45,418 bases of DNA from Anaerolineales bacterium. Lineage in GTDB: Bacteria; Chloroflexota; Anaerolineae; 4572-78; NAK82. The notes under the pieces are model-generated. The model did not search any database. It saw only the letters and a program-made list of their open reading frames with translations, and had not been told where the DNA came from. The position numbers and the translations under genes were made by a program. Positions 1 through 8,566 of the stretch are shown piece by piece. Each line of letters starts with the position of its first letter. Positions within the stretch are counted from its first letter, which is position 1. The stretch lies in contig CP070811.1 in assembly GCA_020343875.1 (NCBI GenBank), positions 2,868,061-2,913,478 on the forward strand. Direction: 5' to 3'.

Positions 1-660
1 GAAGAGGCCCTGGCCTATTGTCTGGATGAAGCTTCAGAAACCTCTGAAGACCTGCTGGGCCAGCCGCATGTGATCCTGATGGACGTGCAGTTGGCGGGAG
101 AGATGAACGGTATCCAGGCGGCCGTCGCCATCCGGCGTGAATTTCCCCGTCTGCCGGTGGTTTTCTATTCTATCCAGGATGACGATTCTTTCTATCGCGA
201 TTTTCGACGCTCCGGCATCCTCAGCCACTATGCCTACGTTCGCAAATCGAACTATTTGCTGCCGGGGATGATCGTCCCTCTGCTGCGGGACGCCGTAGGT
301 GGACGGGGGTATATTGACCCGGAGATTGAGTCGCGGGTGCACGAGGTGCGCCACAAGGATGAACAATCACCCATGGCTTTGCTGGAACCGAATGAGCAGG
401 AAGTGGCGCGTATGCTGGCCCAGGGCATGACCAATCAGCAGATCGCTGCCCGGCTGGGCTTTCGGGATAAGCGTACCATCAGCCGCACCAATGGCCAGAT
501 CTATGCCGCCTGGCACCTGAATGAAACGACCACCGACGAAAAGGTGGCTCGCACCCGGGCGGCCGTCATCGTGCACGCAGGACGACTCATTGTCTGGGAC
601 GACGAAGGTATCGCCCACGTTGCGAATGAACGAGGAGAGTGGATCCTATGGCGGCCATAG
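1..660 (+). CDS. Response regulator, REC plus LuxR-type HTH (5'-truncated)
   Basis: The frame is open from base 1, so the true start lies outside the window. The visible part begins inside a receiver domain. The segment VILMDVQLAG (bases 70-99) carries the likely phospho-acceptor Asp, encoded at 82-84. A C-terminal helix-turn-helix follows, around LEPNEQEVARMLAQGMTNQQ (bases 382-441), so this is a NarL/LuxR-like DNA-binding regulator. The HTH ends unusually, with about 50 residues after it that finish in a Trp-rich tail. The gene ends 29 bases before a histidine kinase gene, and the two probably form a two-component pair in regulator-kinase order. The signal sensed and the target genes are not visible here. 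Confidence 0.8.
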   Translation, partial: EEALAYCLDEASETSEDLLGQPHVILMDVQLAGEMNGIQAAVAIRREFPRLPVVFYSIQDDDSFYRDFRRSGILSHYAYVRKSNYLLPGMIVPLLRDAVGGRGYIDPEIESRVHEVRHKDEQSPMALLEPNEQEVARMLAQGMTNQQIAARLGFRDKRTISRTNGQIYAAWHLNETTTDEKVARTRAAVIVHAGRLIVWDDEGIAHVANERGEWILWRP

Positions 661-689
661 CCTCTTACCTGAGGCCCGTTTCCTGAAAA

Positions 690-2873
690 ATGACCGGGAG
701 ATTATTCCTCGACTGGGCCATTCTGGCTGTCTCGCTGTTTAACACCATCCTGCTGCTCTGGCTGGGATTGACGGTGCTGCTGAACGCCGAGTTGCGCACC
801 TGGGGTGTGTGGCTGACCGGTGGCGGCCTGCTGATCGGTTGCGCCTTCTTCATCAGCCACACTGCTATTCTGGGCCGAGGCCTGAGCACTGTGGGCCGGG
901 GCATGGACTTCTGGTGGCACGTGGGTTGGGGACCGGTGATTGCCTCTCCCTTCGCCTGGTACGCGGTCATACTTTGGTACGCTGGCTTCTGGGACGATAA
1001 GGCGTCACCCTTACATCGCCGACAGCGCTTCTGGTTTGCCCTGGCTGCGCTCCTGGCGATTGGATTGGTGGGGCTGCTTGTGTTTGCCAACCCACTTCCT
1101 TCCTACTGGCAAGTGGCCCAGCTCAACCTGTCAACCACCCCATCTATAGGTGGCATCCCCCTGTTGATCTTGATCTACCCCCTCTATATCCTGTTCTGCG
1201 TCGGCCTGTCGTTGGATGCCCTGCGCCGCCCGGGGCCGTCAGGACGAGCCATGGGCGACCTGGGCCGCCGCCGGGCACGCCCCTGGTTGGTGGCTGCCTC
1301 GCTCGCGCTGCTGCTGGTCAGTCTGCTGGTGGCCTGGGTGATGTTGTGGATCGTGCTGAACGCTCGCCAGCGAGCCCTCCAGGGTATCCATAACGAAATG
1401 GCTTTCACCCTCGGCTGGTTCGATTTGACCATCGCGTCACTGATTGCCATCGCCATCCTGCTGCAGGGCCAGGCAATTGCAGCCTACGAAGTCTTTACGG
1501 GTAAGACGCTGCCCCGGCGCGGACTTTGGCGCCACTGGCGCAGTGCCATCCTCTTGGCTGCGGGATATAGCGCGCTGGTAAGCGGGGCGCTGGCGTTCAA
1601 ACTACATCCCATCTACAGCCTGATGCTAAGCACGCTGCTGGTGGCTCTCTTCTACGCGCTGTTCAGTTGGCGTTCCTATGCCGAGCGCGAGCGGACCATT
1701 GCCCATTTGCGTCCCTTCGTGACCAGTCAGCGGTTGTACGAGCATTTGCTGACCCCTTCTTCGCCACCCGAGGTGGATATGGCAGCCCCATTCCGCGCTT
1801 TGTGTGAGGAGGTGTTGGGGGCGCGGGTGGCCTACCTGATCGCCCTCGGGCCCTTGGCGCCCTTGGTTGGCCCGGCCCTGGTCTATCCCAGCCATAGCCC
1901 AGCCCGCGCTCCCTCGCTGGTCGAGATTATGGATCGCTTTGGCTCCCCGCAGGCGATGTGCTTGCCGCTAGATCCAGGCCGATACGCTGGCGCCAGGTGG
2001 GCGGTGCCCCTGTGGAGTGAGCGAGGCTTGATCGGAATTCTGTTGTTAGGTGAAAAGCGGGATGGGAGTCTCTACGCCCAGGAAGAGATTGAAATCGCTC
2101 GCGCCAGCGGAGAGCGGTTGATCGACACCCAGGCCAGCGCCGAGATGGCGCGTCGACTCATGGCTTTGCAGCGCCAACGCCTGGTCGAAAGCCAGTTGCT
2201 CGACCGGCGGGCCCGCCGGGTGTTGCACGATGACGTGCTGCCTGAGTTACACACCACCATGTTAGCGTTGGGTGGTGCAGAGGCTGACCGCGATGACGTG
2301 ATTTCGCTGCTGGGGGATGTCCACCGCCAGCTATCAGATCTGCTGCGCGAAATGCCTGCCGCTACCACGCCTCAAGTGGGCCGCTTGGGCCTGTTCGGTG
2401 CCTTGCGCCAGGCAGTCGACGACGAACTGGAGAGCGCCTTCGACAGTGTGAGCTGGCAGGTTGAGCCCGGAATAGAGGACCTGCCGGCCCTGGTGGCCGA
2501 GGTGCTCTTCTATGCTGCTCGTGAGGCTATTCGCAACGCTGCCCGCTACGGCCGAGGCGGGAACCCCGCCCGGCCCCTGCACCTACGCGTGGAGGCGACC
2601 TGGCACGATCGCCCGGCAGACTCGTCCGTATCTGGCTCGTCAGTGCTGGCAGGACAGCCTGGGCTGGAGATCGTGATTGAAGATGATGGTGTCGGGTTGC
2701 GGGGAGCCGAAGGGGTAGACGCGGGCGGCGGTCAGGGGCTGGCTTTACACAGCACCATGATGGCCGTGGTCGGCGGCTCGCTGGCAATGCAGAGTGTACC
2801 GGGCATATATACTCGCGTCTTCCTGACGCTGCCACTCGATGCTACACTTTACAAAAACCAGCTTTTATGTTAA
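690..2873 (+). CDS. Multi-spanning membrane sensor histidine kinase
   Basis: This 727-residue protein has an N-terminal half made of several hydrophobic segments (about residues 8-330, perhaps eight spans). A soluble GAF-like region follows (about 350-480). The dimerisation helix carries RRVLHDDVLPELH with probable phospho-acceptor His513, a HisKA_3-like variant. The C-terminal HATPase_c domain shows an N-box (EAIRNAARYG), a G1 box (IEDDGVGL) and a GQGLALHS G2-like segment. It directly follows the response regulator gene and probably phosphorylates that protein. The start ATG has only a weak GAGG about 15 bases upstream. The membrane sensor region matches no named sensor domain that I recognise, so the ligand is unknown. 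Confidence 0.8.
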   Translation: MTGRLFLDWAILAVSLFNTILLLWLGLTVLLNAELRTWGVWLTGGGLLIGCAFFISHTAILGRGLSTVGRGMDFWWHVGWGPVIASPFAWYAVILWYAGFWDDKASPLHRRQRFWFALAALLAIGLVGLLVFANPLPSYWQVAQLNLSTTPSIGGIPLLILIYPLYILFCVGLSLDALRRPGPSGRAMGDLGRRRARPWLVAASLALLLVSLLVAWVMLWIVLNARQRALQGIHNEMAFTLGWFDLTIASLIAIAILLQGQAIAAYEVFTGKTLPRRGLWRHWRSAILLAAGYSALVSGALAFKLHPIYSLMLSTLLVALFYALFSWRSYAERERTIAHLRPFVTSQRLYEHLLTPSSPPEVDMAAPFRALCEEVLGARVAYLIALGPLAPLVGPALVYPSHSPARAPSLVEIMDRFGSPQAMCLPLDPGRYAGARWAVPLWSERGLIGILLLGEKRDGSLYAQEEIEIARASGERLIDTQASAEMARRLMALQRQRLVESQLLDRRARRVLHDDVLPELHTTMLALGGAEADRDDVISLLGDVHRQLSDLLREMPAATTPQVGRLGLFGALRQAVDDELESAFDSVSWQVEPGIEDLPALVAEVLFYAAREAIRNAARYGRGGNPARPLHLRVEATWHDRPADSSVSGSSVLAGQPGLEIVIEDDGVGLRGAEGVDAGGGQGLALHSTMMAVVGGSLAMQSVPGIYTRVFLTLPLDATLYKNQLLC

Positions 2874-2882
2874 TCTCCTGCC

Positions 2883-4592
2883 ATGCATTCCAGGATTCTG
2901 CGTGCCTTGATAGGCCTTGCTATCCTCATTCTATTGGTTTCTGATGCGACAGGCAGTATCGCTCAGTCACCACCCCCTGACCCCCGCTTCGGCATCGTCG
3001 AGGCTTACGTTAATTCGGCGGCTGCCACTGAAGCTGGAGCCGGCTACACGCGCATCATTTTTCGGTGGGATCTTATCCAGCCCGGCGGTGTTGATGACTG
3101 GAAACCCGCCAATGTGCCTGACCCATTCATCGAAGCGGAACTGGCTGCCGGGCGGGAAGTGGTCGCTGTACTGGTCAGCACTCCGACCTGGGCAACTGCT
3201 GATGGTAGCGGCAGTTCCAAGGCCGTGCCTGATATGAGCTATTGGGAACAGTTTGTGCGCAAGATGGCGCAGCAATATCAGGGACGCATACGTCACTGGA
3301 TCATCTGGAATGAGCCAGATGTCTGGGATCTGGATCATCCCGGCAGTACGTGGGCTGGCACCGAGGAAGATTACTACCGCCTGTTAAAAACGGCCTACCT
3401 GGCCATCAAGGGGGTTGACCTGTCCTTGCAGGTACACATGGCCGGGCTGACTTACTTCTGGGATCAGGAGCACGGCCGGCGCCAGTACCTGGGTCGCTTG
3501 TTGGACATCATCACAGCCGACCCTGAAGCGCCTGCTTATGGTTATTATTTCGATGCCGTAATCTATCACCTTTACTTCAATCCGCGCCAGTCACTTGACA
3601 TCATTGGCGAAGTGCAGGGCATATTGGGCTCTCACGGCGTTATGGCCAAAGAAATCTGGATCAACGAGACCAATGCGCCTCCCTCGGATGATCCCCAGGA
3701 GCCCTTCCTGGCCACGCCACGCTTTCGGGTTTCACTGGAAGAGCAAAGCGCCTTTGTCATCCAGGAGTTCGCCCTGGCCTTTGCGGCTGGGGCTGATCGG
3801 GTGGAGTTCTACAAGTTGCGCAATAGCGCTGATCAACTGCAGGTGACCGAGCCCTATGGCCTGTTGCGGGCCGACGACTCCCGCCGCCCTGCCTTCGATG
3901 CTTACAAGGTGGTAACGACCTACTTACGCGATTTTCGTGCCGTGCAGTGGCAACGCCTGGGTGACGTGTATGCCGTCACCTTCGACCGGGGTGGGACAAC
4001 CACCACCGTGCTTTGGACAATGAGTCTTGCGCCGGTCAGCTTCACCATTAACGCCATTGCACCCCAGGCCACGTTGGTGGACGAGACGGGGGGCACGCGC
4101 ACCTTGTCTGCTACCGGCGGCGCGTACGTCATCGAATTGCCTCCTGCCGTGTGTACTCAGGGGCCAGGTTGCTTCATCGGCGGTGCACCACGCCTGTTGG
4201 TGGAAGTCGGATCTCCGTCCGACCGCCCCGGTTTGATTCCCAGCCAGCCACCCACGCCAACCCCCGAGGCAGTTGAGGAAGGGGCAAGTGTGCCAATAAC
4301 GCCTACTCCTACTCGTTTGTCACCCTCACCTACTCCCACTTCGCAGCCCGCGCTGACGGTAATCCTGCCAACCATAGTCACAACTTCGTCTCCCACGCCT
4401 ACCCCGGATACCATTGCGTCAATCCCTTCTGCGCGACCTTCGCCGCAGCCCACTCCCACGCCGCTGCCGCCCATTACACCCCTGACTATCCTGACCCCAG
4501 CTCGTTGCCTTATTCTTATCGTCGTAGGATTGGTGGTCTTCACCGTCACCTACGGCATCCAGATTGGCCTCTGGTGGCGACGCCAAAGGTAG
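2883..4592 (+). CDS. Membrane-anchored glycoside hydrolase-like (clan GH-A) protein
   Basis: The protein has 569 residues. A signal peptide (about 1-28, ending near SIAQS) precedes a TIM-barrel domain of the GH-A type. The segment IIWNEPDVW gives the probable acid/base Glu144, and EIWINETN gives the probable nucleophile Glu262. GH39-like families share this layout. After about residue 430 comes a Pro/Thr/Ser-rich linker with repeated PTPTP units. A C-terminal hydrophobic helix (LILIVVGLVVFTVTYGIQIG) follows, with a short basic tail (WWRRQR). The enzyme is therefore probably displayed outside the cell on a flexible stalk. The gene starts 9 bases after the kinase stop. Both catalytic acids appear present, but the substrate cannot be told from sequence, and a non-enzymatic carbohydrate-binding role is possible. 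Confidence 0.72.
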   Translation: MHSRILRALIGLAILILLVSDATGSIAQSPPPDPRFGIVEAYVNSAAATEAGAGYTRIIFRWDLIQPGGVDDWKPANVPDPFIEAELAAGREVVAVLVSTPTWATADGSGSSKAVPDMSYWEQFVRKMAQQYQGRIRHWIIWNEPDVWDLDHPGSTWAGTEEDYYRLLKTAYLAIKGVDLSLQVHMAGLTYFWDQEHGRRQYLGRLLDIITADPEAPAYGYYFDAVIYHLYFNPRQSLDIIGEVQGILGSHGVMAKEIWINETNAPPSDDPQEPFLATPRFRVSLEEQSAFVIQEFALAFAAGADRVEFYKLRNSADQLQVTEPYGLLRADDSRRPAFDAYKVVTTYLRDFRAVQWQRLGDVYAVTFDRGGTTTTVLWTMSLAPVSFTINAIAPQATLVDETGGTRTLSATGGAYVIELPPAVCTQGPGCFIGGAPRLLVEVGSPSDRPGLIPSQPPTPTPEAVEEGASVPITPTPTRLSPSPTPTSQPALTVILPTIVTTSSPTPTPDTIASIPSARPSPQPTPTPLPPITPLTILTPARCLILIVVGLVVFTVTYGIQIGLWWRRQR

Positions 4593-4644
4593 CGTCTGTG
4601 GATGGCCTGAGCTGAACTAGACGCCCCCGCTCCTGACAAGACTC

Positions 4645-4673
4645 TTGACGAAAGAAAGTAAATGTGATACATT
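4645..4673 (+). promoter_or_regulatory. Sigma70-type promoter for the sugar/cyclitol enzyme genes
   Basis: TTGACG (4645-4650) and TACATT (4668-4673) are separated by 17 bases, predicting a start near 4680 and a leader of about 115 bases. The element lies in the 203-base gap after the glycosidase gene and faces the 4796 gene. TGTGATA overlaps the upstream edge of the -10 box. The gap also holds a GCGTCT/AGACGC inverted repeat (around 4593-4625) without a T-run. Confidence 0.55.
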
Positions 4674-4795
4674 ATTCATGCTTTTGCACACGTGTGCATT
4701 TCCTCGGTTGACTGTCCTCATTTACAAGGCATGGGGTCAAATTAGGCTTTGTTGCGTTGGCCGGAAACAATTCGGGACCATAAACAGGAGCACGC

Positions 4796-5809
4796 ATGCA
4801 CATTACTGGCATCGGCGTCAATGGTGATGGTGAACGCCTGAGCGGCAACTTGTCGCAACTGGAAGAAGACTTGGCGTTCTTCCGCCGTTGTGGCTTCGAC
4901 GGCGTGGAGCTATCAGCCCACGGGTTGGATGTCATTATCAACGGAAGGGTGCGACGGCCACAAGTGGAGCGGGTGCGAGCTATCATCGAGCGTTTCGACT
5001 TTTTGTACACCGTGCATGCGCCCGACTGGCTCAACCTGGCTTTTCCTCAACTGGGGCCGGATGGAACGTCGGAATTGAACCTTGAGAAGGATGTCTTTGC
5101 TGCCTGCCTGGATTTCTGTGCCGATATCGGTGCCAGGCTGATGGTTTATCACAGTGGCCTTATCGCCTTGTTGGGGGTTGCCTCTGGCTTGGATCCGTCC
5201 TTGCCGGATGATGATGCGCTGGAACGGGCGTGTGAGCAGGAAGTGTCAGCACTACGCGAACTTATGCCACTGGCTGCTGAGCGGGGCGTAAGGGTGGGCA
5301 TGGAAAACCGCGACCCACACCCCTGGGAAATAGCAGCCTTGAAACGTGTTGGAATTCCCCCGAGACAGTTGCCCAAGTACCACGCCGGCATGATCATTTC
5401 CGACCTGGTGCGGCAGGTGGAGGGGGTGGCCCACCCGAGTCTGGGCCTCACCCTTGACTTCGCCCATCTTTTCTTGGCTGCCAATTATTGCAGTTTTGAC
5501 TACCTGGAAGCGGTCCGTCAGGCTGCGCCGTACGTCTGTCACTTGCATGCTAGCGACAACTTCGGCCGGCTGGGGGGCGTGTTCAACCAGCCGACTCAGC
5601 GCATTTCCCACGGCAACGGCGATTTGCATTTGCCTCCAGGGTGGGGCCTGATTCCCCATTCCCAGGCGCTGGCTTCTCTGCCTGCTTACCATGGCCTGTA
5701 CATCCTGGAACTCCATCCGCGCTTCTACGGGTGGTCTTTGGAATCCCTGGAGACGGTGCGCTCTCTTCTCCGTGAAGCAGCCCAGGTGAGCCAACTTGCC
5801 GTTAATTGA
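4796..5809 (+). CDS. Sugar phosphate isomerase/epimerase family TIM-barrel protein
   Basis: This 337-residue protein belongs to the xylose isomerase-like/AP endonuclease 2 superfamily, whose members use divalent metals to isomerise or epimerise sugars and cyclitols. The N-terminus (CGFDGVELSAHG) has the usual barrel strand pattern. Probable metal ligands lie in MENRD, TLDFAHL, HLHASDN and LELHPRF, giving the expected Glu/Asp/His/Glu set. The start ATG is preceded by AGGAG at good spacing. It is the first gene after the 4645 promoter, followed 137 bases later by an IolN-like hydrolase. A role in cyclitol or unusual sugar catabolism is inferred from those neighbours. The exact reaction is not known. 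Confidence 0.75.
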   Translation: MHITGIGVNGDGERLSGNLSQLEEDLAFFRRCGFDGVELSAHGLDVIINGRVRRPQVERVRAIIERFDFLYTVHAPDWLNLAFPQLGPDGTSELNLEKDVFAACLDFCADIGARLMVYHSGLIALLGVASGLDPSLPDDDALERACEQEVSALRELMPLAAERGVRVGMENRDPHPWEIAALKRVGIPPRQLPKYHAGMIISDLVRQVEGVAHPSLGLTLDFAHLFLAANYCSFDYLEAVRQAAPYVCHLHASDNFGRLGGVFNQPTQRISHGNGDLHLPPGWGLIPHSQALASLPAYHGLYILELHPRFYGWSLESLETVRSLLREAAQVSQLAVN

Positions 5810-5946
5810 GAAGGTGCATTGGGCCGGGCATAGGCAAAAGGAGGGGCGACAGAACAAGATAAAATCAGATTCCCAGGACCAGGGCACTGGAACTTAGATT
5901 CACAAGAAAATGCACGTGAAAATTCTGTATGTATAGGAGGCAAATT

Positions 5947-7077
5947 ATGTCTGAAGCAACCGTAATTCCGAAAGGTTTGATGCCCTCTGATCAGCCGGAC
6001 CTCTTTTTTGAGGACAACGCCGTTGGCCACTTGAAGAAGGAGATTTGGGAAGCCGATGAGGCGAAGCTGGATGCCATTATGGCAGAGTATGGCATGCCTT
6101 CTCCCTGCGAGTGGGCCAAGCCGGGCGCCTATATCCAGACCACAGCCCGCCACAAACTGGTTGAGAATCGGCGCAAGAACGATATTGTGCTGATTCCTAT
6201 TGGCTGCACCGAGAATCATGGCCTGCATCTACCCAGTGCCACTGATACCCTCTTTGTCAGCCAGATTTGTGAAGGAGTTCGTCGTTACACCGAGCAACAT
6301 CGCGAGGGTCATGTGAACCTGGCCTTGCCCCCCCTCAATTATGGCGCGCATCCCTACCATCACATGGGTATGCCAGGTACCGTTGTCGTCCGAGAAAACG
6401 TGTCCCGAGAGCTCCTGATTGACACCATGCTTGGTTTGTGGAATGATGGCTTCCGTAAGCAAATTCTTCTCAACAACCACGGTCAACTATGGATGCTCGA
6501 GTCTGCCATACAGCAGTTCCAGAAGCGGTATCATTTGCCCGGTATCTTCCGGGTGATTGACTGGCATCGTGCTGTACGTGAGATGTTCCGCACCAAGGAG
6601 CGGGGAGGCGGGTGGGACACTAACTTTGTCCACGCCGATGAGTCAGAGACTTCCTTGGGGCTGTTCCTCTTCCCGGATATGGTGGACATGGAGTACGCTG
6701 TAGATACCGAAGGCAAGGTCTATCTGCCCGACGGGCACTTCGACAAGTCGGTTGACCCCTTCAGCCGCCCCAGCCGCTGGAGCGAAGGTGAAGGGCACTT
6801 TGCCATCGAACTGGCTGCCACACCCGAGGGTGTGGTAGGCAAGGCCACCCACGCTGATGCTCGCAAGGCCAAGCGCCCCTTGGCGGCCATCTTGCGTTAC
6901 CTGACTTTGATCAACGATGAGATACTGGCCGCTTTCCCGGCTGGAACTGTCCCCCCGGTGGAAGAAGTCACCTTGCGCACTGAGACCGACATGGAGCCCT
7001 ACCTGCGCGAACCGCTGAGCGAGGGTTGGCGGCCCGTGTACGGACTGCCACGTATCGGCCAGGACACGCTGGCCTAG
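5947..7077 (+). CDS. iolN: Creatininase-family hydrolase, likely 3-dehydro-scyllo-inosose hydrolase
   Basis: The 376-residue protein has creatininase-superfamily metal motifs: IGCTENHGLHLPSATDTLF (Glu89 and His91), LLNNHGQLW, and HADESETS. It is longer than ordinary creatininases (about 250 residues). That fits the IolN group, which opens the ring of a diketo-inositol to give 5-keto-L-gluconate. I place it in that group mainly because the next gene resembles IolO, which acts on that product. I chose the ATG at 5947 because TAGGAGG sits just before it; an in-frame start 18 bases upstream lacks such a site. The enzyme is probably cytoplasmic. No inositol dehydrogenase or transporter is in the window, so any pathway here is incomplete. 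Other creatininase-like amidohydrolase activities remain possible. Confidence 0.72.
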   Translation: MSEATVIPKGLMPSDQPDLFFEDNAVGHLKKEIWEADEAKLDAIMAEYGMPSPCEWAKPGAYIQTTARHKLVENRRKNDIVLIPIGCTENHGLHLPSATDTLFVSQICEGVRRYTEQHREGHVNLALPPLNYGAHPYHHMGMPGTVVVRENVSRELLIDTMLGLWNDGFRKQILLNNHGQLWMLESAIQQFQKRYHLPGIFRVIDWHRAVREMFRTKERGGGWDTNFVHADESETSLGLFLFPDMVDMEYAVDTEGKVYLPDGHFDKSVDPFSRPSRWSEGEGHFAIELAATPEGVVGKATHADARKAKRPLAAILRYLTLINDEILAAFPAGTVPPVEEVTLRTETDMEPYLREPLSEGWRPVYGLPRIGQDTLA

Positions 7078-7092
7078 AGAAGCAGTAAATCC

Positions 7093-7150
7093 GCAAATCG
7101 GCAAGTCGGCAAACTGGGGTAATCCTGGTTTGCTGATTTGCTCGATTTGC
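7093..7150. repeat. Imperfect inverted repeat between iolN-like and iolO-like genes
   Basis: The left arm (7093-7114, GCAAATCGGCAAGTCGGCAAAC) reads in part GCAAATCG..GTCGGCAAAC. The right arm (7128-7150) is its near reverse complement, separated by 13 bases. Each arm is itself built from short repeats of GCAAATC or GGCAA. No T-run follows, so it is a weak candidate for a terminator. It could stabilise or process the mRNA, or be a small intergenic repeat element. A related word, AAATCGGCAAGGCGAC, occurs near 36690 upstream of lepA. Confidence 0.5.
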
Positions 7151-7190
7151 CGTGTCGCCTTATTTGCTGAGTTAAAGGACTCGAGGGCCT

Positions 7191-8000
7191 ATGAAGCTAG
7201 CCATTGTCTTGTCCACCCATGCGGCCCAATTCCAGGCGGTCGCTTTCAAAGGAGACTTCGAGACCAACGTGGGCCGTATCGCCTCTTACGGCTACAACGG
7301 TGTTGAGCTGGCGATCCGTGACCCGGCCCTGGTGGATGCCGGCCAACTAGAGAAAGTGGTCAGCGGATATGGCCTGGAGGTACCAGCTATTGGCACCGGC
7401 CAGGCGTGGGGCGAAGAGGGTTTATCCTTTACCAGCGATGACCCCGCAGTGCGCCGGGCCGCCATCGAGCGGGTGAAGAGTCACGTGCCTCTCGCACAAC
7501 GCTTCGGCGCGACCATTATTCTGGGCCTTATCCGGGGCATCACGCCGCCGGGTCAGAGCCATGCGCAGTCGATGGCTTTCCTGGTGGAGGCATTGCAGGA
7601 GTGCTCAGCCGTAGCAGCGGCCGAGGGGGTGCGCTTCGCACTGGAGCCACTGAATCGCTACGAGACGGATCTCATTCATAACGTGGAAGAGGGTATGCAT
7701 CTCATCCAGCGGGTGGGCGCGGAGAACTTCGGCCTGCTGCTGGATACCTTCCACATGAATATCGAGGAGCCGTCGATTGAGGCCAGCATCCGCGCTTGCG
7801 GCGAACGCATCTTCCACTTCCACGTAGCTGACTCAAACCGCTGGCACCCGGGTGCTGGCCATCTGGACTTCCGGGGCATATTGGCTGTCTTGGGGCAGAT
7901 TGGCTATGGCGGCTACGTTTCTGGTGAATTCATGCCAATTCCCGACGCTGATACAGGTGCACAGCGTGCCATTGAATTCTTGAAATCTGTGATGCCCTGA
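7191..8000 (+). CDS. iolO: TIM-barrel epimerase, likely 5-keto-L-gluconate epimerase
   Basis: This 269-residue xylose isomerase-like protein shows the signature segments that I recall from the Thermotoga maritima 5-keto-L-gluconate epimerase (TM0416): an IGTGQA strand, EPLNRYETD, LLDTFHMNIEE, and FHFHVADSNRW followed by PGAGHLDF. The probable metal ligands are the Glu of EPLNRYE, the Asp of DTFHMN, the His of HFHVAD and the Glu of SGEFMP. The predicted reaction converts 5-keto-L-gluconate to D-tagaturonate, downstream of the IolN hydrolase encoded just upstream. A GAGGG element precedes the ATG. The pairing of the two families supports the assignment, but substrate specificity is untested. 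Confidence 0.72.
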   Translation: MKLAIVLSTHAAQFQAVAFKGDFETNVGRIASYGYNGVELAIRDPALVDAGQLEKVVSGYGLEVPAIGTGQAWGEEGLSFTSDDPAVRRAAIERVKSHVPLAQRFGATIILGLIRGITPPGQSHAQSMAFLVEALQECSAVAAAEGVRFALEPLNRYETDLIHNVEEGMHLIQRVGAENFGLLLDTFHMNIEEPSIEASIRACGERIFHFHVADSNRWHPGAGHLDFRGILAVLGQIGYGGYVSGEFMPIPDADTGAQRAIEFLKSVMP

Positions 8001-8012
8001 TTTGAGGCGTTT

Positions 8013-8483
8013 CTATGGTTCGGTCAGTGGCCTGACCGTGCTGAGTAATTGTTCACGTGTAGCGCGTAGGCGTGCCGAGGCTGTCTGGCACGCCTTCTGC
8101 ATCATCCGAAAGCCCAGGCTGCACTTCATAGTCATCAGGGCTCGCATGCCCGAGGCAGCCAGGGCCACCACGCGCACGGGAACGGCGCAGCGGGCCGAGG
8201 CGGTCAGCTCGTAGGGCTCCACCAGGGAAGACCAGCCAAATACTTCGTCTGGCCCGACGGTCATCACCACCGCGTGCTGGTCGCCATCGGCGTTGGTGTT
8301 CATCATCAATTCCACACGGCCTTCGAGTAGGAGGTACATGTTGCTCGCCTGTCCCCCCTCGCGGAAGATGAACTCTCCGGTTGCGTAGCGTCTCTCTTCG
8401 GCCAGGATGGCCATGGCCTTAATTTCGTCTTCTTCGAGGGAGGAAAAGCTTGAAAAGCTCGCGATGATTTCCGGTGCGATCAT
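8013..8483 (-). CDS. Cyclic nucleotide-binding-fold protein without HTH (copy 1)
   Basis: The 156 residues form essentially one CRP/FNR-type beta-roll domain (GEFIFREGGQASNMYLLLEG, then VFGWSSLVEPYELTAS) plus the following C-helix region. The protein stops where a DNA-binding HTH would normally begin. In the phosphate-binding cassette the usual Gly-Glu is Gly-Trp and the usual Arg is absent. Classical cAMP binding is therefore doubtful. AAGGAGG stands seven bases before the ATG. It is the last gene of the fdh operon and a paralogue of the 9486-9986 gene on the other side of fdhD. It probably regulates or tethers a partner protein rather than DNA. A hairpin (8021-8038) with CGGTCAG/CTGACCG arms lies in its 3' end. 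Confidence 0.75.
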   Translation of the reverse strand: MIAPEIIASFSSFSSLEEDEIKAMAILAEERRYATGEFIFREGGQASNMYLLLEGRVELMMNTNADGDQHAVVMTVGPDEVFGWSSLVEPYELTASARCAVPVRVVALAASGMRALMTMKCSLGFRMMQKACQTASARLRATREQLLSTVRPLTEP

Positions 8484-8566
8484 GGTCAGCCTCCTTGAGT
8501 TGCTTCCTACGCTCTGTCGTCTGGATTTGGATTTGGCTTTGGATTAGAGATCGAGGCAGCCTCCTC

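Noticed and set aside
8021..8038. Terminator between the iolO-like gene and the cNMP gene
   Set aside because: The hairpin is perfect (7 pairs) but has no T-run on either strand and lies within coding sequence.
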